Assembly (NCBI RefSeq): GCF_030272615.1
Contig: NC_081408.1
Span: 402,717,889 to 402,781,888, forward strand
DNA length: 64,000 nucleotides
Origin: Cryptomeria japonica
Lineage: Eukaryota > Streptophyta > Pinopsida > Cupressales > Cupressaceae
Direction: 5' to 3'
Shown here: one piece after another, positions 49,096-60,369 of the stretch
Layout: each line of letters begins with the position of its first letter
Position numbering within the stretch: position 1 is the stretch's first letter
Made by a program: the position numbers and the translations under genes
Notes under the pieces: model-generated
Told to the model about the DNA's origin: nothing
The model's database searches: none
Seen by the model: the letters and a program-made list of their open reading frames with translations, nothing else

Positions 49096-50306
49096 TTAAT
49101 AACCTTTATCCTCCAAGGCTGAAATGGAGATAAGGTTCCTTCTGATTCCCGACACGAACAAGACATCATTGAGTTGAAGTGAGATTCCAGAATTTAAGTT
49201 GAGAGAATTAGCACCGAAACCTCTCACAGAATAGCATGCATCATCTCCAATGATCACTTGGAGATTAGACTCCCTCTCCACCAAATCTGAAAATGCTCCC
49301 GATAGCCGGTGATGTGTCTAGAGGCTCCACAATCAATCAGCCAGGTATCACTATCCGTGGGAACATTGCTTGATAAGGCTGATATGAAGAGGAATCCATT
49401 AGAATTGTCTTCCGCTTCCTTCTGAGTTGAGACTTCATTAATGTTTGCCTCTTGTTGCTTCGGCCTTGACAAACAATTCCTTGCGAAGTGACCAAACTTG
49501 TCACATCTAAAGCACTGAATGTGGGAGAGATCTTTCTTCTTCTTTGAATCAGGTGCAAATTCTGACCTTTGATCTCTATTCCTCTTGAAGTTGCCTTTCT
49601 TCCAATTTCCCCCTTTCTTCTTGGTGGACTGGGTAGCAAGAACATGAGTGTCTTCACCATGAGAGCTTTTGATGATCCCTCTAGCAACCAACCTTGATTC
49701 CTCTTGGATGCAATCAGCACGAAGACGATCAAACTTGGGAAATTTGGATCTCCCACTTATGCCTTGGATAAATGGCTCCCAAGAATGAGGAAGGCCATTC
49801 AATGCTAACATGACCAGATCCTTGTCCACAACTTCATCTCCAATGGCGTTTAGCTGATCTCTCAATTCTGAAATCTTCATGAAGAAGGATATGACTGATT
49901 CTCCCTTCGCCATCTTGACTTGATGAAGTTGCTGCCTCAATGCAAGTGCCCTGCTTGTATTGTTAATCGCATACATGCCTTCCAAGGTTCTGAACATATG
50001 TCTAGTTGAAGACATCTTGGAAATGATAGGCACTAGGTGATCCTTCATGGAGTCAATCAGAATCTTTTTTGCTTTGATAGCATTCTTCTTGAACTGAAGT
50101 TTCTCTTCTTGATCTTCATGCTCAGGCTGATCTTTTCCTGCCACAAACCGAAGGAGATCATTTTCTTCAAGGGTAATAAGAATTTTGAACTTCCATGAAG
50201 TAAAATTTGAAGCTCCTTCAAGTCTGTCTTCAACCTTTAGACCGTTCACCATTGTTGGATGCTGAAAATTGCTTGAAAAAAAAAGTGAGGACTTTATTGC
50301 TATCAA
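49096..50306 (-). pseudogene. Nested copia gag and protease
   Basis: A 350-codon minus-strand frame (50,306-49,254; a plausible ATG lies near 50,252, encoding MVNGLKVEDRLEG). It contains the copia Gag domain (ASNFTSWKFKI near the start, LNGLPHSWEPFI in the middle), a basic region, the zinc knuckle CFRCDKFGHFARNC (about 49,516-49,467) and the start of the protease with the active-site DCGASRHITG (about 49,333). After a shift near 49,270 the protease continues at 49,284-49,096 with LNDVLFVSGIRRNLISIS. The active site has Cys at the second position instead of the usual Ser or Thr. Gag would form particles and bind RNA; the protease would cut the polyprotein. Confidence 0.85.
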
Positions 50307-50331
50307 ACAATCTGATCACGATTGATTCAAA

Positions 50332-50346
50332 CCTGCTCTAATACCA
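50332..50346 (-). other. Primer-binding site of the nested copia element
   Basis: On the minus strand TGGTATTAGAGCAGG follows the LTR end AACTAACA directly; it is the initiator-Met type with one C-to-T change. Confidence 0.8.
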
Positions 50347-51148
50347 TGTTAGTTTCCATGCTAGTTTTAGATCAGATTGATAGCAAATAACCAAATTAAC
50401 ACAATGAACACACAGAACGCAAGAGTACCCTGGGAAAACCTCCCTCTTGGAGGTGAAAAAACCGAGCAATGAATCTTAGTTTATATTAGACAGTAAGCAG
50501 TTTGAGTCTTTACAACTTTGCTTCAACAGATGAAGCAACATATAAATCAGAACAGCAGGATGATAATTATGAACTAGGGCATGAAATAAACTTATTTGCA
50601 ATATCAAGGAACGCAACTCGCTGTCATACAGATCAATCGCTGAACATAGAAGTCATTTCACTGACTAGGAATGTGACTCACTGCCCCTGAGTTAATTTGC
50701 TGTTCATGGAAATGAATCGCTGCCACAAGGATATAGTTTGCTGCCCTTAAAAGGATAATTCGCTAATAATCTGCTGATGGAATTCGCTGATCTTAGGAAG
50801 AGGTAATTCGCTGATTGAATGATTGTCTTTTGATGCATGAACGAACTTTGTATATATATGAGCTTTAGCCACCTTATTCTCCTTAGGTCGGCTTTACAAG
50901 ATGAACCAATAATAATAATAATGTGCTCTAAGATTGGCGCCCAATATAGGGTCAGACCAATAAGCATTTACAAGTTACATTGATATAGGGTCAGACCAAT
51001 TTACAAGTTACATTAAAGGTCAGCCCTATTTACAATTACAAGTTACATTTTTATTTATTTTGCATATTGATGTGACTAAGGCTGATAGGCCATTTAGTCA
51101 CCCACATGCTAGGTCGGCCCTAGAAGGAATCGGACCTAGCTACTAACA
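50347..51148 (-). repeat. 5' LTR of the nested copia element (about 802 bp)
   Basis: In element sense it starts TGTTAGTAGC at 51,148 and ends AACTAACA at 50,347. A minus-strand TATA box lies near 50,851-50,859 (CTCATATATATAC). A short internal tandem repeat, TATAGGGTCAGACCAAT, occurs twice at about 50,945-51,000. Confidence 0.8.
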
Positions 51149-51156
51149 TTAACAAA

Positions 51157-51173
51157 TTGGATCAAGGCTAGGG
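51157..51173 (+). other. Degenerate primer-binding site of the outer copia element
   Basis: TTGGATCAAGGCTAGGG matches the usual TTGGTATCAGAGCTAGG with one missing T and a transposed AG. It lies eight bases beyond the nested element's LTR, so only a few bases of the outer 5' LTR end can remain between them. Confidence 0.6.
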
Positions 51174-52082
51174 TTTGTTTTGCAGGGTTTTCATTTTTTT
51201 TATGCACGTCTGAGATTCGGTGCTAGGGTTTTACTCCTCACGATTCTGCAATTTTTGCGGGTTTTTCACGGTGCAATTTTTTCTCACATAGTCTGTTCTT
51301 CCGTGCACTTTTCAGATTTTTGGTTGTGTTTTTGGCATCCACGATTTTTCGACATCGCCTAGTGCATTTTGCACTCTGTTTGCGTTTTTTTCTGGGTTTC
51401 ATCTGCGGCGGCTAGGGTTTTCAGAGCCATGTTTTCCATGGCTAAGTTTCTTTTCGACCGGCGCCTAGGTTATTTCGACCTTCTGCAGACAATATTTGCG
51501 ATTTTTTTTTGGGTTATAAGTTGAAATCCGAAAAAATTCCGGTGGCTAGGGTTTTTAGTGGACGACAATGATTTTCTGCTTTCCTGTTATTTTCGTGATT
51601 TTCTTAGTCGTAGTTGTGCGCGAATCTAGGGTTTTTGACCCTATATTTTTTACATTTTTTATTAAAAAAATCGTTCTTTTTTTGTTTTTTAACACAAAAA
51701 AATCAGAGGTAAAATCAGTATTTTTTTTTGCACCTTATTTTTTCTTTTGAGGAATTTTTTTTTTCTGTAGACAGCTGCTACCTCGGGATTTGTGCCATTT
51801 TTTTTTTGGTTGACTGATTTTTTTTTAAAAAAATCAATCCTACTTTTGCAGATTATTACTTTTCGAGTTTTTTTCAAAAAATTCTCAGGTTTTAAATCTG
51901 CAGCAAGTTTTAATTTTCGGGTTTCTCCCAAACCTTGAAATTCGTGCATTGGGATTCATGCCAAGAATTCCACTCCAGGGTTTCAATTTTTTTTTGCAGC
52001 TGCTTCTATTTTGATTTTTTAAATCAGATTCTTCTGTCTCTTGCTTTCACTCGATTGACCTTGTTCAACCTTGGTTTCTGTG
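51174..52082 (+). other. T-rich leader of the outer copia element
   Basis: About 0.9 kb of T-rich sequence with runs of 7-10 T between the primer-binding site and the gag ATG. Short frames on both strands look like low-complexity chance frames. Confidence 0.6.
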
Positions 52083-53220
52083 ATGGCATCTTTGACTAAC
52101 ATCATGTTAGAACACAGTCAGAAGTTCAACGGCCGCAACTACAACACTTGGAAGCAGCGCATGTTGACCATTTTTGAGTGTCTTTGTCTTGATCAGATTG
52201 TTTTGGGCAAGGAATCTCGTCCTATAACAGCAAGTGATGATCAAGACAAACATGATGTGAAGAATCGAGAGGCTGTCATGCTTATCAAACTCTCAGTCAC
52301 AGATGATCAACTCCCTCAGGTGCCTTCAGGTAAAACAGCGAAAGAGATCATGGATCTCTTGAAGGATCTTCATGAAACGTCCAACAAGAGCTGAGTTTTC
52401 TTTCTGAAGAATATGCTGTTTTCTATCTTGATGGATGAGAAGTCATCTATCCAGGCCCATCTTACAAAGATCAAGGACATCCGTGACCAGTTGGAAGCTA
52501 TAGGCCGAGCCATGGTAAAAGAGGATATGGTAGTGATCATGTTGAAAAGCCTTCCCAGATCCTACGAGCACTTCATTGATACGCTTAATATTCTCCTCTA
52601 CTAGTGTTGATCTGAAGTTTCCTGATCTCTGCAACAAACTTCTACAACAGGATCGATGGAAGCAGCGCTAGTTCGTCCACTGAACAAGCTTTCACAGCCT
52701 CAGCTTCGCATAAGAACAAGGGTAAAGCTCTGTCCTTCCAGCAGAAAGGACAAGGTCAAGGTCAACCTCAACAGTCTTCGAAGAAAAAGAGCTTACAATG
52801 TTCCTACTGTCATATATATGGCCATTTCGTGAAAGATTGCAAGAAATTGATAGCATCCCAGCAATCCAAATAGGGAGGGTCCAAGCAGAAAGCCAATTTT
52901 GCCACGCATCTTGATTAGAAGGAATCTGCCTTCTATGCGTTCATGGCCCAAACCTCATTTGATGATGTTCCATCATTAGTCTGGTACATTGACTATGGAG
53001 CCTCTCGACATTTCACACATCATCGGGATTGGTTTACAGAGTACATGCTTTTCACTGATTCGGTGATCTTTGGTGGAGGCGAAGAGTATACTGTTGTCGG
53101 CAAGGGCAACGTTTAGATTTCATCTGGTGGGAGGGATTTGATATTCCTCAATGTATACTTTGTACCTGGTATGAAGTTCAATCTACTGTCAGTCAGTTAG
53201 ATTATGCAACATTCACCATA
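52083..53220 (+). pseudogene. Outer copia gag and protease
   Basis: The ATG at 52,083 opens a frame encoding a copia Gag (KFNGRNYNTWKQRML near the start). A TGA at 52,392-52,394 interrupts it, and it continues in the same frame to about 52,600. A small indel near 52,590 then shifts it. A zinc knuckle, CSYCHIYGHFVKDC, is encoded at 52,799-52,840. The protease region follows, with WYIDYGASRHFT at about 52,982; the active-site residue after Asp is Tyr instead of Ser or Thr, which would probably abolish activity. FVPGMKFNLLSVS lies near 53,160. Further TAG stops occur at about 52,870, 53,115 and 53,198. Gag and protease roles are as in other copia elements; this copy cannot make them. Confidence 0.85.
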
Positions 53221-53221
53221 G

Positions 53222-54292
53222 TTGGATGTCGTCTTCGGGTTGCACAAGTGCAACATTGTTGACAGGGAGACTCGCAATACGATTGCAATTGGCATTGAGG
53301 ATCAAGGTCTTTATAGACTTGTTGATTCTACTAGTTCTCAGGAGCTCGCCATGGCAGCTAGGAGTACTTCCATCAACACTCTTTGGCATCATCGATATGG
53401 ACACCTGAATGTCCACTATCTCTCTTAGTTGGTTCGAGAGGATCTAGTTGAAGGATTACCTACAATTCAAACTTAGAATCATGGAGTTTGCGGAGCGTGT
53501 CAAGCTGGAAAGTAGCATAGGACTCCGTTTTTAGATGGAGACGCTTGGAGAGCATCCAAGGTCTTGTAGCTCATTCATGCTGATATCTGTGGTCCCATGA
53601 ACACTCCATCAGTCACTGGATGCAGGTATTTTCTATTATTTGTTGATGATTTAAGCAGACGCATGTGGGGGTATTTTCTTATTCAGAATGCAAAGGTGTT
53701 CACCATGTTTCAGAAGTTTAAGGCCTTAGTGGAAAAAGAGTCTGGCTGTTAGATAGTCACTCTTCGGTCTGACAATTGAGGGGAATTTTGTTCTACTGAG
53801 TTCGCCAACTTCTGTGCATCACATGGCATTAAGTATCAACTTACCACACCTTACACCCCTCAGCAAAACGGTGTTGTTGAGCGCAGGAACCGTACAGTCA
53901 TTGAGATGGCTCAGTCTATGTTGGAGCATAGAAATGTTCCAAGACACTTTTGGGCGGAAGTGGTCTTCACTGCAGTCTACCTTCTGAACCGGTCTCCCAC
54001 AAAGGCCGTTAAGAAGATGACTCCAGAGGAAGCTTGGTCTGGCAGGAAGCCCAAAATCAGTCATTTGAAAGTTTTTGGCTCTACAACTTATGTTTGGATT
54101 CCAGATGCCAAGTGCACCAAATTGGATCCAAAGAGTCAGAAATTGATGTTCACCGGCTACAGTGCCAACCACAAGGCATATCGGCTGATTGATATAGACA
54201 CTAATCGCCTCATATTCAGTCGAGATGTAGTATTTGATGAAGAAAGAGGGCCTTTTCAGCCTTCCTCTCCTGATTTGAGCATTGAGGATTAG
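53222..54292 (+). pseudogene. Outer copia integrase
   Basis: The pre-integrase zinc region shows HHRYGHLNVHYLS (about 53,387) and CGACQAGK. The catalytic core has IHADICGPM near 53,575, LRSDN followed by a stop in place of Gly (near 53,765), and QQNGVVERRNRT near 53,862. From about 53,906 the frame is open to 54,292 and includes the core end FGSTTYVWIPDAKC and a C-terminal segment FSRDVVFDEERGPF. TAG or TGA stops occur near 53,426, 53,474, 53,515, 53,568, 53,749 and 53,777. Most stops can be derived from ordinary codons by one C-to-T or G-to-A change. Confidence 0.85.
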
Positions 54293-54299
54293 CCTCCAA

Positions 54300-55610
54300 A
54301 GGCTCCAAGTATGGGTGTTCGCCTTCCCTTAGCTCCACTTGATGGGATGGATTTAGTTGACTCTTTAGTTGTGGGGTCTCCCAGGCATGACATTGCCCCA
54401 CTCGACTTTCCTCAGGACCTTTCGGATCCACATCCAGAGGAGCTTGCTCGAGATATTCTAGAGACTCTTCTTCATCCTGCAGCAGATGTTGGTACTTCTA
54501 CTCTCCGGCCTAAGTGGTGGGCCAAGACCATTAATGATCTTCATGGTGATGAGCTCATTGAGGGTAGATCAGCTAGAGGCAAGAGCAAACAAAACACAGT
54601 TAATTTTGCTCTTATGGCCAACATTCACAGTATTTATGAGCCTCAGACATATACAGAGGCTAAAGGTGTGCCTGAGTGGGAATAGGCTATGGTAGCTGAG
54701 CAACATAGTCTTCTGAAAAACAACACTTGGGTATTGCCAGATCTTCCTCTAGGGAAGAAACCCATTGGCTGCAAATGGGTGTTTAAAGTCAAGCATAAAG
54801 CTGATGGAACCCTTGATAAGTACAAGGTTCGGTTAGTAGCAAAAGGGTTTTCACAGAAGGAGGGCATCTACTATGAGGAGACATTTGCTCCCACAACCAA
54901 GATGAGTACCATTCAGCTTGTCCTCGCTCTCTCAGGTCAGTTTGGATGGAAAGTCCATCAAATGGACGTCAAGAGTGCCTTTCTCAATGGTGATTTGCAG
55001 GAAGAAGTCTACATGATGTAGCCTCCAGGTTTCAAGGTTGCCGGTAAGGAACACCAGGTATGTAGACTAGTCAAAGCACTCTATGGCCTCAAACAAGCTC
55101 CTCGTGCATGGTATATAAAAATTGATAAGTACTTGATTGATCAAGGCTTTCAGAGGAGTCCTTCATAGCCCAATTTGTATGTCAAACATACTAGTGATGA
55201 TATTCTATTTCTAGTAGTCTATGTTGATGATCTCATCATTACTGCAACACATTTGATCATGCAGGTCAAACAAAATTTGTGTGAGCATTTTGATATGACA
55301 GATTTGGGACTTCTCCATTATTGTCTCGGTGTAGAGGTGTGGCAGACTGATAGCCACATATTTATTTCTCAGTCAAAGTATGCCAAGAGCCTACTGGATA
55401 AGTTTCGAATGCAAGATTGCAAACTTGCATCTACACCTATGGAGATAGGGCTGAAATTATTAGCCAAATCAGATTCACCTGTAGTGGATGAGTCCTCATT
55501 CAAGCTACTAGTGGGCAGCCTCATCTATCTCACCGCCACTAGACCTGACATCAGTTATGTTGTGAGCTATATTTCTTGCTTTATGTCAGCCCCAAAAGTT
55601 GAACATTAGG
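54300..55610 (+). pseudogene. Outer copia reverse transcriptase
   Basis: A linker is encoded at 54,311-54,685. The polymerase begins with NTWVLPDLPLGKKPIGCKWV near 54,724, then VRLVAKGFSQKEG. The first catalytic Asp is intact in HQMDVKSAFLNG (about 54,957), as is YVDD at 55,220-55,231. [14 protein letters not shown] lies near 55,073, and SQSKYAKSLLDKF and TRPDISYV toward the end. Stops at about 54,683, 55,019, 55,168 and 55,607 break the frame. Unlike the nested element, the catalytic residues are preserved, so inactivation came through nonsense changes. Confidence 0.85.
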
Positions 55611-56168
55611 TTGCAGCAAGTGTGTGCTAAGATATGTGAAGGGCACTCCTGATTTTGGCATTCTATACAATAGAAGCAAAGATCTTAGGCTGGTTGGTTT
55701 CACAGACTCAGATTGGGCAGGTTGTGTTGATGACAGAAAGTCAACTTCTAGGTATGTTTTCAGCTTGGGTACAGGTGCAGTCACATGGACCAGCAAGAAA
55801 CAACAGGCAATAGCTCTTTCCTTGATTGAAGCAGAGTATCGGGGAACTTTTAAGGCAGCATGTGAGGCAATTTGGCTACATAGGATGCTTACAGACATGC
55901 AAATGTCTCAACCAGGAACTACTCCCTTGTTTTGTGATAATCAAGGGGTTCTGAAATTAGCCAAAAATCCAGTCTTCCATGAGCGGACAAAGCATGTGGA
56001 ACTTCATTGTCATTCATCCGCCAACATGTTGAAGATGGATCAATGATACTGCAGTACATTCCTACAGAAGATCAGACTGCAGATATCCTCACCAAGTCTT
56101 TGAGCCCGACAAAGTTTCTCAAATTTAGAGGGCAGCTTGGTGTGATATATAGAATGACCATTACGTGA
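55611..56168 (+). pseudogene. Outer copia RNase H
   Basis: After a stop and shift the RNase H domain is encoded from 55,624: LRYVKGTPDFG, then FTDSDWAGCVDDRKSTSRYV with the catalytic Asp, SLIEAEYRG with the Glu, and LFCDNQGVLKLAKNPVFHER. A shift near 56,010 and a stop near 56,046 precede the C-terminal TADILTKSL, which is encoded in another frame near 56,080. RNase H removes the RNA template during reverse transcription. Confidence 0.85.
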
Positions 56169-56171
56169 GGG
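56164..56171 (+). other. Polypurine tract of the outer copia element
   Basis: CGTGAGGG directly abuts the 3' LTR start at 56,172; short and with one pyrimidine inside, but correctly placed. Confidence 0.5.
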
Positions 56172-56464
56172 TATTAGAATATTTAATTATATTTTAGTCA
56201 CCTATATTTAGTTCCTTGTTTAATGGTCATTTAGCTTTTTAGTTTTTAGCTCGTTAAGTGTTAACTATTGCTTATTTATTAAAGACGCATAGTTAGCTTT
56301 TATTTAATTTACTTTTAAGCTTTATTTAGCGTTTAGCTTTTTAGTCTTTTACTTTAACGATCTGTTCTTTTTATAGAACATCGTCTTGTAAACTCTATAT
56401 ATACGTGTGTATATCGTTCAATTAATTCATCCGATTATTGAATCATTCATTCAATTATTTTTCA
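56172..56464 (+). repeat. 3' LTR of the outer copia element (293 bp)
   Basis: Starts TATTAGAATATTT, ends ATTATTTTTCA, followed by GCTGC. A TATA-like CTCTATATATACG lies at about 56,393. Both LTRs begin TA, not the usual TG. Confidence 0.85.
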
Positions 56465-56469
56465 GCTGC
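56465..56469. other. Target-site duplication GCTGC, right copy
   Basis: Matches 47,230-47,234; marks the right edge of the outer copia insertion. Confidence 0.8.
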
Positions 56470-58390
56470 TAGGTTTTATATCTACTCTACTGCAATCTGA
56501 TTTGGATTGCATTGCACAAATGTTTCTTATGATCCCTCCTTTATAAGTGTTCATGAAAGGTGATTCTCTTGTTCAAATTGGGATATGTCTACTAGATTTC
56601 ACACTTCTTTGATTTTGAATTAGTTTTGCATTTGATTGTATTGTAGTAATGATCTTCCTTTATCCTTTATTTGTAAGTGTTCAAAGCAAACGCTTACCTT
56701 CACAAGGGGTCAGCTAAGCCTCATGTTTTCTTTTAATTTCCCTCCCATATTTTTTAAAAATTGTTTTCAATTCCAATTAAGTTGGCCAAGATAACATGGT
56801 TTTCATTGTTTTTCACCTTGCAAATTGCCATTTTTGAATTTATTTCAATTTTTAAATCATGTCGGCCTTCACTCGATTACTAAATTTGACCTTGTTTGAA
56901 GGGCTATTTATATAGGGTGGAGTGCTCAAATTCCCAAGCAGATTTTCATGTGCTTATGCATTTGTTCAAGCGAATTTAGCAGGATTTTCACGTGCCCTTT
57001 TATTGTTTCATCCAATTTCCCCAAAAATTTTGGGGATATTTATGTCATGGAAAATTCGAAATCCTTCAAAAATTTTGTGAATTTTGTCTATCTATGGAAA
57101 ATTCCGAACTTCTCAAAAATTTTGTGGATTTTTCCAAATCCTAAAAAAAAATTGTGGATTTTGTGCTATCATGGATTTTTGCAAGCTCATTCAACTTCCA
57201 CAAAAAAGTAGGGGATTTTAGCAAGTTGTGGATTTTTCATTATTTTCCTTCATTTTTCCATGATTTTTCTTTGTTTTCTCTTTTCATTTCTTCATCTTTC
57301 TATGATTTTTTCCATGACTTTTCACGATTTTTTCATTATTTTTCTTAATTTCATTTTTTATTTTAAGGATAAAATCCTTTCTTTCATCTTTGGAATTTTC
57401 CTTCACTTTGATCTTGGATTTTCATCATTTTATCCTTGGTGGGTGAGATTTCACCTTAGATGTGGATTTCCCCTCAAATTCCATAAAAAACTAAGCCCTT
57501 CCTTTGTTGAGAAAATTTTTCCTCCTGATTTTACACACTATCCCTTATCTTGAAGATCTCATTCATGGACTTTAGATTCAGTGAATTTTCTGACTTGATC
57601 TATCCATTTCCAAGGATGGACTTTGCATTCTTACTCAAGTTTGTCATATTTTCCTTTGCACTTTTTCAACATTGCATCTCTAAAGCGACCCTAGGCAAGA
57701 CCTATGCATTTTCACTAAGATTTGACATTTTGACAAGGAATCATGCAATTCACACCCTTACCCAAGACAAACCTTTCACTCCACACATTCCATGCATTGA
57801 TCATTGATTTCATGATTGAAAAGGGTTTACAATCATTCCAAAGGCTAGGAAGCTAAGAGACCAAAACCATTGCCAAGCTAAGCAACACAACACCTAAGCT
57901 AGCAAGCAAAAAAGAGGGGTCACCATTTGCAATGGGGTGTGCGTGTTTACAACACAACACCGTGCAAGTTTATCTCGTGTCACCTATGTTGTAGTAGTTT
58001 GCCATGTGCACCATGTGTTTTGTGGCATTTGTTGTCCTGCATGTTCTATTGCCTATTGGTGTGTCCTCGCACATCTTTGTCAAGTGCAAGTGCTTGTGCA
58101 CCAAAGGCTTTCTGTTGATTCTTCATACATTCTGTTTTGTGCCAATACTTTGCAGCTATGTTACAGTGTCATCACGGGTGTAGGGGATGAAGGGACGAAG
58201 TGCCTAAATTTGGGGATGGCAAGGAGATGGTAGTGGGGAGTGTGATACAAATACCTTTAGTACTTGAAAAAATTATTCATAAAAATATATACAAGGAATA
58301 ATTATAAGAATTCCAAATGAAACTTTGGTACTAATTAAACTACAAAACTCTAAAAGCATTGCAATGCTTGCATTGAACATTAACAACGGT
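56470..58390. other. AT-rich spacer with a low-complexity F/S-coding tract
   Basis: Between about 57,010 and 57,370 the words AAAATTTTGTG and CATGATTTTTC recur in degenerate form, producing Phe- and Ser-rich chance frames. No gene recognised. Confidence 0.4.
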
Positions 58391-58394
58391 TTAG

Positions 58395-58585
58395 ACCCTT
58401 GGGGCTAGCTCACTCGATCTTGGCTGCTGCTTTAGGTAGCCTAGGTCGTGGGTTCAACTCTTGCACATTGTGGATGAGGGTTTATTGCACATTGCTTTAG
58501 AGGTTATAGCAAGGGCTCACCTTATAAAGAGCTAAGCACCAAGTCGCTAGGCTAACCTCTCGATTCCTCTTGGTAAAAAACAGGA
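58395..58585 (+). mobile_element. Candidate tRNA-derived SINE
   Basis: An A-box-like TAGCTCACTCG (58,406-58,416) and a B-box-like GGTTCAACTC (58,451-58,460) are 34 bases apart, as in the internal promoter of tRNA genes. The sequence cannot fold as a tRNA as far as I can see. It is followed by about 100 bases unrelated to tRNA and a short A-rich end. This fits a SINE transcribed by RNA polymerase III. Ends and target duplications could not be set. Confidence 0.5.
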
Positions 58586-58599
58586 AAAGAAAAACAAGA

Positions 58600-59830
58600 G
58601 TGGGTAGAGGTTTGTTGACTAAACGAGGGTTAGCACCCCTCATGGGGATTTGGGGGCAAAGCCCCCAGCAAGGTCAAGGTAATCTAGGTTATGGACCAAA
58701 TTGCCTATTTCCTATTTTTTGCATCTCCCCTAGTCCCACTTTGTGTGCATGTTCTTCCAATTCTTTCTCCCTTTGTCTACGTAAGGTCCCCAGAGTCTCT
58801 ACGTTTGAAGGTATGCTCAGTCTTCTAAGTGCTTATTAGTTGTTGGGAGTTTCGGAGTTCCTTGCCTAGGCATGCTTTCTTGTATAAGTTCAACCTTTCC
58901 TTGCTTCTCTTTGAACTTTCAGGCTTCTTCATCGTGTCATACCTTCCATCCTTTCCTTGCTCTTCCTTTGTATTTGTCAGAATTTCAGACCAATTTTTAC
59001 TAGCAGGTTTGTTACTCAACCCCTAATGCCCCAACCTATGGTCTCTCCTACCCTCAATCCTTGATATTCTCACCTTTGTTTTTGTTCTCTCCACAATGCC
59101 CTAACATGTGTTGTATTGTCATCAATGATAAGTTTTGGCATTGTAGCTTTCAAAAGTGGGAATATTTTCTGCCCATAATCATTTTTCAAATTTGGAGTTG
59201 TGGATTTACATTCTGGTCAACCGATTATTGTTGTGATGGATTTAATGGGGTGAATGCATCCATTCAAGAGGCATCATTTAATTTAACCAAATTCATTTTA
59301 CAATTAGTTTTGAGCATTTGTGTTAAAGTGTAGGAATCCTAGGACGAAAACCCTAGTGATTTGAGGGGGCGATCTCACATAGAGTTTGCATTGAGCTTCG
59401 TTAGATGCAAACTCAAGCTGCATTGTATTAATTCGATTTGCCATTGCTGTTGGTATAAACTGCACGTTGTTGTAAAATCCTTTGAATGTAGTACAATCAT
59501 TATTGTAATAGGAAAGAGTGGGAATTACATTTGTATTTGTTGTTTATTATAAAAAGAAGATTGGGTGTTATGTTGCCATTGTTGATTGAAGTGTAATGAA
59601 ATTGTTGATGTATCAATAATAATTTATATTTTAGTTGTCTAAGATTTGATTAATTAATAGGGCTCATTCAACTAATAAGTTTTTGTGGAAGTTTAAAAAT
59701 TAGATTTGCATTATTGTTTTGGCTGGGGTGATTATACTGGTAATAGAGTTAGTTTTTCTGCCAGCCTGTGAATCATGGGAGCATTCTTTAGATATCTATT
59801 GTATGGTGGAACGAGCTCCTTAGGAGCCAA
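58600..59830. other. Spacer, nothing recognised
   Basis: Several frames of 63-90 codons on the plus strand (for example 59,061-59,333) are Phe- and Cys-rich and show no motif; probably chance. Confidence 0.35.
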
Positions 59831-59839
59831 TGACAATGA

Positions 59840-60360
59840 GATTAAAGGCCCAGTCAAAGAAGGGAGCATGGGTAAGAAAAGTTAGATAGTTGAAGACATC
59901 ATAGCCTGTTGCAAGTTATAGAAGTATTGATTCTGAGAATTAGAAACATCTCTCTTCTGTAGAATTCCGTGACTTGGAAATGAGGCATACCATCAAGAGG
60001 ATTTCAACAAAACCAACCTCATAAGAATCTCCAAGTATTCAACAAAGATTTGATAGGGAAGAAAAACAATTAAAACTGAAGCCTCACGAAGCCTTCAAGC
60101 AAGCTACAACCTTAGAATAGTCAATGCCCCCTTCCAGTCATGAGTAAAAAGAGCTCTCATATTGTCAAAACAGATGTCAGAAATGAGCTCAGAAGAAAGA
60201 ATTTTTGTTTCTAATGCAAAGAACCTTGGGAATCGAGCCATATATGCTATGATAGAAATGAAATAATGTCCACAGTAGAATCAGAATTAGAGGTACAATG
60301 AGTTGCAGAGATTGAAGGTAAAGAAATGTTCCTTTTGATGGAAGTTGATGGAAGTTAATG
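59840..60360 (+). pseudogene. Ty3/gypsy gag C-terminal remnant with zinc knuckle
   Basis: At 60,206-60,247 the plus strand encodes a zinc knuckle of the C-X2-C-X7-H-X-C type: CF-stop-C, then KEPWESSHIC. This is the CxxCxxxWxxxHxC form found in some plant gypsy Gag proteins. Upstream the text is Lys- and Glu-rich and broken; downstream is an acidic stretch (STVESELEVQ) as expected before the protease. No polymerase could be recognised after it. Confidence 0.5.
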
Positions 60361-60369
60361 AGAAATCAA

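Larger units (their letters stand above)
47341..51148 (-). mobile_element. Nested minus-strand Ty1/copia element, 3' end deleted
   Basis: It has a complete 5' LTR (50,347-51,148), a primer-binding site, gag, protease, integrase and reverse transcriptase on the minus strand, then ends abruptly at about 47,341 against the outer element's LTR. RNase H, the polypurine tract and the 3' LTR are missing. It lies inside the 5' LTR of the outer plus-strand element. Confidence 0.85.
47235..56464 (+). mobile_element. Ty1/copia element carrying a nested copia insertion
   Basis: The outer boundaries are given by GCTGC duplications. The 5' LTR survives only as its first ~106 bases (47,235-47,340). The 3' LTR is whole (56,172-56,464). 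Inside, after the nested element, come a degenerate primer-binding site, a T-rich leader of about 0.9 kb, and gag, protease, integrase, reverse transcriptase and RNase H in the copia order. The two LTR fragments differ by 4 substitutions and 1 indel over about 108 bases. The element is inactive because of multiple stops and a damaged 5' LTR. Confidence 0.85.

Noticed and set aside
53819-54172. 117-codon minus-strand frame
   Set aside because: Antisense to the well-supported copia integrase core.
57154-57553. Phe/Ser-rich overlapping frames
   Set aside because: They arise from the TTTTTC- and ATTTTT-rich low-complexity tract; different frames give equally long products.
58406-58460. Functional tRNA gene
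   Set aside because: A- and B-box-like motifs are present, but no cloverleaf with acceptor-stem pairing is apparent; SINE is the better explanation.
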